Source: Spirochaetota bacterium
Lineage (GTDB): Bacteria > Spirochaetota > UBA4802 > UB4802
Assembly: GCA_029548025.1 (NCBI GenBank)
Contig: JAKPOE010000037.1
Span: 1-18,756, forward strand
DNA: 18,756 nucleotides
Direction of reading: 5' to 3'
A model generated the notes under the pieces. That model did no database searches. It was not told the DNA's origin and saw nothing but the letters and a program-made list of their open reading frames with translations. This document shows, piece by piece, positions 15,313 to 18,756 of this stretch (position 1 is the stretch's first letter; the number at the start of each line of letters is the position of its first letter). The position numbers and the translations under genes are program-made.

Positions 15313-15741
15313 CCCCACGTTTCAGGATGACCGTCGCCAGCTTATTTTCATTCCATCTGGATAATTATAATACCGCCACGCACAACTCTCTGTTATTGTC
15401 CGTTTGTCAATCATTAGCCTTAGATTGTCTATCAATGCAATGAACTATTCATTAGTAACTATCGCCGATGGTACTGACACTGTATTATGATTTCAAGCAG
15501 ATTATTGTAATTTTTAAAATAGTTAATTTTACCATACATCTGATTATCCACGTACCATAGCAATACTAACTTTTTAATTTAATTTTTTATTGATTTTATA
15601 TAAAAGCCAATTATATTTGTAATTGTGTATGAATTAATAGTGACAATCAGGTTATTATTTCTTTTTAGGTACAGTCTATTGTCAGGGTGTGTTATAACCA
15701 TTTCTCATCATAACTTAATCTAACCATTTTTCAGGAAAAAT
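15313..15741. other. Non-coding upstream region of purF
   Basis: About 430 bases without a supportable gene. The first bases (CGTTTCAGGATGACCG) look like another repeat fragment. A weak promoter candidate is TTGATT (15590-15595) with TATATT (15612-15617), 16 bases apart, about 120 bases before purF. I see no purine riboswitch and no clear operator palindrome. The DNA from 15510 to 15640 is very AT-rich. Confidence 0.4.
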
Positions 15742-17184
15742 ATGAAAACAGAATATGAGTATTGTGATTGTAAGCCTCGTGAAGAATGTGGTGTTTTCGG
15801 TATTTACAACAACCCCAGAGCAGCAAATCTTACCTACCTTGGACTTTACAATCTCCAGCATCGCGGGCAGGAATCAAGCGGTATTGCCTCATCAGATGGC
15901 GAGCATATCTATCGCTATGCCGGCATGGGTAAGGTTGTAGATGTATTTACCAAAGAGCATATCAATAATCTCAAAGGTACTATAGCTATAGGGCATAACC
16001 GCTACTCTACCACTGGCTCATCGTTTTTACGCAATGCTCAGCCACTTCGTGTTCATTCAGTGCTGGGACCGATAGTTCTTGCTCATAATGGCAACCTTGT
16101 AAACTATGCCATTCTGCGAAGAGCTCTTGAGAAGGAAGGAGCCATCTTCCAGACATCCATCGATAGCGAGGTAATAGTCCATTTGATGGCTCGATCAGGA
16201 CTTACCAATTTTCTGGATGCCCTTATTTATGCTCTGAAGGCTATTAAAGGTGCTTACTCGTTGCTTGTCATGAACAATAACACCATATACGCTATACGGG
16301 ACCCTTATGGTTTCAGACCGCTTGTTCTTGGTAAATTAGGCAACTCCATGGTAGTTGCTTCAGAAACCTGTGCATTTGATATTATTGAGGCTGAATATAT
16401 TCGCGAGATTGAACCAGGTGAAATGGTGGAGATATCACCCAATGGTATGAAATCATATTTCCCGTTTGGAAGTGTTAAAAATTCATTGTGCGTTTTTGAA
16501 TATATCTACTTTTCACGACCCGACAGCATTATATTTGGACAATCGGTGCATGAGATGCGCCTTAGAATGGGAGCAGTGTTAGCAAAGCAATCGCCGGTAA
16601 AAGCAGATATAGTGGTTCCCATCCCTGACTCTTCAGTTTGTGCAGCACTGGGTTACTCGCGTGCCAGCGGCATTCCCTATGAAATGGGAATGATACGCAG
16701 CCATTATATTGGCCGAACATTCATTGAACCCGAACAGCGTATACGCGACTTTGGAGTAAAAATTAAATTTAACATTGTTCGCTCAGCAATAGAAGGTAAA
16801 CGAATCGTTGTTGTTGACGATTCTATAATGCGTGGTACAACCATGCGCAAGATCATCAAGATGTTTAGAAATGGCGGCGCTAAAGAAATTCATGTCCGTA
16901 TCTCGGCGCCTCCAACCCGTTTTCCCTGTTTCTACGGTATTGATATACCAACACGTTCTGAACTTATAGCATCCTCACATACCATTGATGAGATTCAAAA
17001 ATATCTGCGTGTGGATTCGCTTGCATATATGACTGTTGAAACTATGCTTGCGTCTCTTGGCGTCCACCATGGCAAATTTTGTACTGCCTGTTTTGATGGC
17101 AACTATCCAATTGAATTTCAGGAATCCGAAGATTATCAAAAATGTCTTTTTGATGATATTGTTGCCTGTGGTGAATATTATTAA
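15742..17184 (+). CDS. purF: PurF, amidophosphoribosyltransferase (Fe-S, Bacillus-type)
   Basis: First committed step of purine synthesis: PRPP plus glutamine gives phosphoribosylamine. The 480-residue protein starts with a 15-residue propeptide whose removal exposes Cys16 (EECGVFGIY), the N-terminal nucleophile of the glutaminase domain. LQHRGQESSGIAS and GHNRYSTTGSS are typical of that domain. The phosphoribosyltransferase PRPP loop is VVVDDSIMRGTT (356-367). Cys250 (SLCVFEY), Cys396 (FPCFYGID), Cys447 and Cys450 (FCTACFDG) match the four [4Fe-4S] ligands of the oxygen-sensitive Bacillus subtilis type, unlike the E. coli enzyme. This fits an anaerobic lifestyle. AGGA at 15733-15736 precedes ATG 15742 by five bases. 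No other pur genes adjoin. Confidence 0.97.
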   Translation: MKTEYEYCDCKPREECGVFGIYNNPRAANLTYLGLYNLQHRGQESSGIASSDGEHIYRYAGMGKVVDVFTKEHINNLKGTIAIGHNRYSTTGSSFLRNAQPLRVHSVLGPIVLAHNGNLVNYAILRRALEKEGAIFQTSIDSEVIVHLMARSGLTNFLDALIYALKAIKGAYSLLVMNNNTIYAIRDPYGFRPLVLGKLGNSMVVASETCAFDIIEAEYIREIEPGEMVEISPNGMKSYFPFGSVKNSLCVFEYIYFSRPDSIIFGQSVHEMRLRMGAVLAKQSPVKADIVVPIPDSSVCAALGYSRASGIPYEMGMIRSHYIGRTFIEPEQRIRDFGVKIKFNIVRSAIEGKRIVVVDDSIMRGTTMRKIIKMFRNGGAKEIHVRISAPPTRFPCFYGIDIPTRSELIASSHTIDEIQKYLRVDSLAYMTVETMLASLGVHHGKFCTACFDGNYPIEFQESEDYQKCLFDDIVACGEYY

Positions 17185-17209
17185 AAACGCTTGACATAAC
17201 GAATATAAT
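17181..17209 (+). promoter_or_regulatory. Candidate promoter of tRNA-Trp
   Basis: A perfect TATAAT (17204-17209) stands about 20 bases before the tRNA, with a poor -35 (TTAAAA, 17181-17186) at 17-base spacing that overlaps the purF stop. A consensus TTGACA at 17191-17196 is only seven bases from TATAAT and too near to pair with it. Confidence 0.4.
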
Positions 17210-17230
17210 TTTTCTTTGTTCTTAATATAC

Positions 17231-17303
17231 AGGTGACTAGCTCAATTGGTAGAGCAGCGGTCTCCAAAACCGCAGGTTGGGGGTTCGAGCCCCTCGTCAC
17301 CTG
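17231..17303 (+). tRNA. tRNA-Trp (anticodon CCA)
   Basis: A full cloverleaf can be drawn by hand. The 7-bp acceptor stem AGGTGAC/GTCACCT is perfect, the D arm is GCTCAATTGGTAGAGC, the anticodon stem is GCGGT/ACCGC with loop CTCCAAA (anticodon CCA), and the T arm is GGGGG-TTCGAGC-CCCTC with one G-T pair. Discriminator base is G, standard for tRNA-Trp. The 3' CCA is not encoded. It lies 46 bases after purF. Confidence 0.97.
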
Positions 17304-17312
17304 CATTTTTAT

Positions 17313-18038
17313 ATGTCTATGACACAAACTAAAATCATCACCTTTGACACTATAGCTTTTCCCGTTGATAACAGCCTGCTGAAGCTTTTGCATCAGAAAA
17401 CTGATTGTCAGGAACTATCGCACAGCTTACACAAAGGCAGCGATGCATATATTAATACCATAAATACTTTTTCTGGCGATAGTTTGTCCAATAATCAATT
17501 GCTCTCAGCATTGCCTGATTCAATATATCAACTTTATGTACAGGCATATCACATAGCAAAGCCTGAAGCTGCTATTGGTAAAGCAAATGCAATCAACAGT
17601 ACCATTGCTATACCTGATGCGATAGTTACCTCAGATAGATCATATGCCTTCATCTTTACCTTGGGGATACGATATGAGAACTGGTACATAAGCTTACCCG
17701 GACTAACGCATCAATACCATGCATCAATAATCGGGATGTGGCTTTGCAACCAATATGTGCAGGAATTATTAAAGAAGCTGTTTGGAACTGGCGGCTACGT
17801 ATGGTATCCTGGCTCATCAAAAGAACTGCCTGTAACACTCAACCATGCCATATATGCAATGCTTAAAACACAGGCGCAAAATATAGGTATTGCATTAAAT
17901 CGACATTGCATGTTTCAACCACTGCACACCGTAGCAGGTTTTGCATTACCTTATGGTAACAGTCATAGTGTTTGTTCATCATGCAATTTACAACAATGCC
18001 AGTTTAGAAATATCTTGACAGAATTAGATAACTGCTAA
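17313..18038 (+). CDS. Divergent protein related to the MetH activation domain
   Basis: The protein has 241 residues starting at ATG 17313. ATG 17319 is also possible, and no clear ribosome binding site marks either. The C-terminal third resembles stand-alone vitamin B12-dependent methionine synthase activation-domain proteins: YPGSSKELPV, then IGIALNRHCMFQPLHTVAGF in the position of the usual IGV-LTES-MM-P-KSVS segment, then three cysteines (221, 224, 229) in CSSCNLQQCQFR, like the C-x2-C-x4-C-x-x-R tail of those proteins. In MetH this domain binds AdoMet for reductive remethylation of cob(I)alamin. The AdoMet-binding R-x3-G-Y motif appears as V163-W-Y-P-G-S168, so both key residues differ. 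A corrinoid-linked role is an inference from remote similarity. No corrinoid gene lies nearby. Confidence 0.55.
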   Translation: MSMTQTKIITFDTIAFPVDNSLLKLLHQKTDCQELSHSLHKGSDAYINTINTFSGDSLSNNQLLSALPDSIYQLYVQAYHIAKPEAAIGKANAINSTIAIPDAIVTSDRSYAFIFTLGIRYENWYISLPGLTHQYHASIIGMWLCNQYVQELLKKLFGTGGYVWYPGSSKELPVTLNHAIYAMLKTQAQNIGIALNRHCMFQPLHTVAGFALPYGNSHSVCSSCNLQQCQFRNILTELDNC

Positions 18039-18134
18039 AGAAGTATAGCTTCATCATAATTCTTTTTTAATATTTCATGATTTAAATTTTTGATGGTTAA
18101 AATGATTTTATCTGTATATGGCAAAATTTTAAAA

Positions 18135-18160
18135 TTAAAACTATACGCTATAGATTTTAA
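18135..18160. promoter_or_regulatory. Inverted repeat just upstream of alr
   Basis: CTATA-CGC-TATAG (18141-18153) is a perfect 5-bp inverted repeat, extended outward to TTAAAACTATA / TATAGATTTTAA with one bulged base. It ends three bases before ATG 18164, where a ribosome binding site is expected and not seen. Confidence 0.35.
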
Positions 18161-18163
18161 ACT

Positions 18164-18756
18164 ATGATACTAACAAATCCTGCATATTGCAACCGACCAA
18201 CACGAGCTGAAATATCAATACCCAATTTATTGAATAATTTTGCAATTGTACGCTCGCTCATTTCACCGCAAGTAAAAGTCATGGCGATGGTAAAAGCAAA
18301 CGCATATGGACATGGTATTGTACGCATCTCTCAGGAACTTATAAAAGCTGGTGTTAACTATTTAGGTGTTGCCTATCTGGAAGAGGCGCTGTTTTTGCGC
18401 CAGCATGGCATACATACGCCAATACTTGTTTGCGGCGCCATTAACTCAGAACAAATCCCCGAATTTATCATAAACGATGTTGCAATAACAAGCTCTTCCA
18501 TTGATAAATCAAAAGCTATACAAACTGCAGCAAAAGCCCTGGGCAAAAAAGCGCTGGTACACTTAAAGATTGACACCGGTATGGAACGCATTGGTGTCCA
18601 CTGGTACAACGCTCAAAAATTTATTGAGGAAACACTGCAACTGCCAGATATTCAGGTTGTTGGTATTTTTTCACATTTAGCTAAAGCTGAATCCGACAGC
18701 CATTTCACTCAAGAACAAATTACCCGCTTTGAAAGCATTGTTAACTATATGGACAG
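18164..18756 (+). CDS. alr: Alanine racemase (3' end outside window)
   Basis: PLP enzyme converting L- to D-alanine for peptidoglycan. The frame is open from ATG 18164 to the end of the window (197 codons and two bases). The PLP lysine is Lys44 in MAMVKANAYGHG (40-51), the family signature. RAEISIPNLLNNFAIVRS matches the usual R-A-x-I-x-L-x-x-L-x-x-N start. GVAYLEEALFLRQHGI, KIDTGMERIGV and VVGIFSHLAKAES are also conserved, the last being the barrel segment with the phosphate-binding region nearby. The C-terminal domain with the catalytic tyrosine is beyond the window. There is no obvious ribosome binding site. It is preceded by a 125-base gap with an inverted repeat. Confidence 0.96.
   Translation, partial: MILTNPAYCNRPTRAEISIPNLLNNFAIVRSLISPQVKVMAMVKANAYGHGIVRISQELIKAGVNYLGVAYLEEALFLRQHGIHTPILVCGAINSEQIPEFIINDVAITSSSIDKSKAIQTAAKALGKKALVHLKIDTGMERIGVHWYNAQKFIEETLQLPDIQVVGIFSHLAKAESDSHFTQEQITRFESIVNYMD

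Noticed and set aside
15219..15443. 74-codon open frame between the epimerase and purF genes
   Set aside because: It begins inside repeat copy B and reads CHSEEAVATEES, a translation of the repeat arms. There is no ribosome binding site.
15172..15459. CATTAGTAAC at 15172-15181 and 15450-15459 as a target-site duplication around repeat copy B
   Set aside because: The second copy lies about 140 bases beyond the repeat end, no equivalent flanks copy A, and a 10-base match can arise by chance in AT-rich DNA.
17191..17209. TTGACA plus TATAAT ahead of the tRNA as a single promoter
   Set aside because: The spacer is only seven bases, too short for sigma-70-type recognition. Only the TATAAT was kept, with a weaker -35.
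17277..17312. Upstream start for the MetH-activation-like gene
   Set aside because: The extended frame would begin inside the tRNA-Trp gene. ATG 17313 is the first start outside it.
1..18756. CRISPR array, transposase, phage or toxin-antitoxin genes
   Set aside because: No regularly spaced repeats were seen, and no encoded protein in the window resembles a Cas, transposase, integrase, phage or toxin-antitoxin family.

Overview
The window is an AT-rich, densely packed bacterial chromosome segment from what looks like an anaerobic, Gram-negative-type organism. It carries an Rnf ion-pumping ferredoxin:NAD oxidoreductase operon, flavin-dependent thymidylate synthase (thyX), an Fe-S type PurF, MEP-pathway ispF, a class 2 tyrosyl-tRNA synthetase, alanine racemase and several membrane signalling proteins. 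This mix, together with the intergenic palindromic repeats, would fit a Spirochaetota-like or other deep-branching lineage. No marker gene fixes the taxon, so that is a weak guess.

Layout. Positions 2-4144 hold the tail of rnfC followed by rnfD, rnfG, rnfE and rnfA on the plus strand. rnfB does not follow rnfA and, if present, probably lies upstream of the window. thyX (4219-4860) and a broken DUF2279/YfiM-like gene (4922-5251) come next. On the minus strand is a 625-residue fusion of an acetyl-CoA hydrolase/transferase-like domain to a GNAT acetyltransferase (5279-7156). A divergent promoter region then leads to a stand-alone STAS protein and ispF. The gap before tyrS (8273-8715) is filled with palindromic repeats.

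Positions 9981-14202 form a signalling block: an ECF sigma factor overlapping its zinc-finger anti-sigma factor, a minus-strand two-TM HAMP protein, and a divergent 7TM-GAF-SpoIIE protein with a near-consensus promoter that has a palindrome in its spacer. An extended-SDR sugar-nucleotide epimerase (14203-15135, minus) ends exactly where the SpoIIE gene ends. A second copy of the compound repeat, purF, tRNA-Trp(CCA), a MetH-activation-domain-like protein and the 5' part of alr complete the window.

How the parts work together. The Rnf genes encode one respiratory membrane complex, and the sigma/anti-sigma pair is a classic membrane-stress switch. The STAS protein and the SpoIIE-type protein are the kinds of parts used in partner-switching control, but they are 4.3 kb apart and the phosphatase domain has lost one expected metal-ligand aspartate. 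The remaining genes are mostly housekeeping (dTMP, isoprenoid, purine and D-alanine synthesis, translation).

I found no CRISPR array, prophage, integron or transposase. The items most worth a second look are the two-copy ~124 bp two-hairpin repeat, the probable pseudo-phosphatase, the CoA-transferase-like domain that lacks its usual catalytic glutamate, and the small coupled ORF ahead of rnfG.
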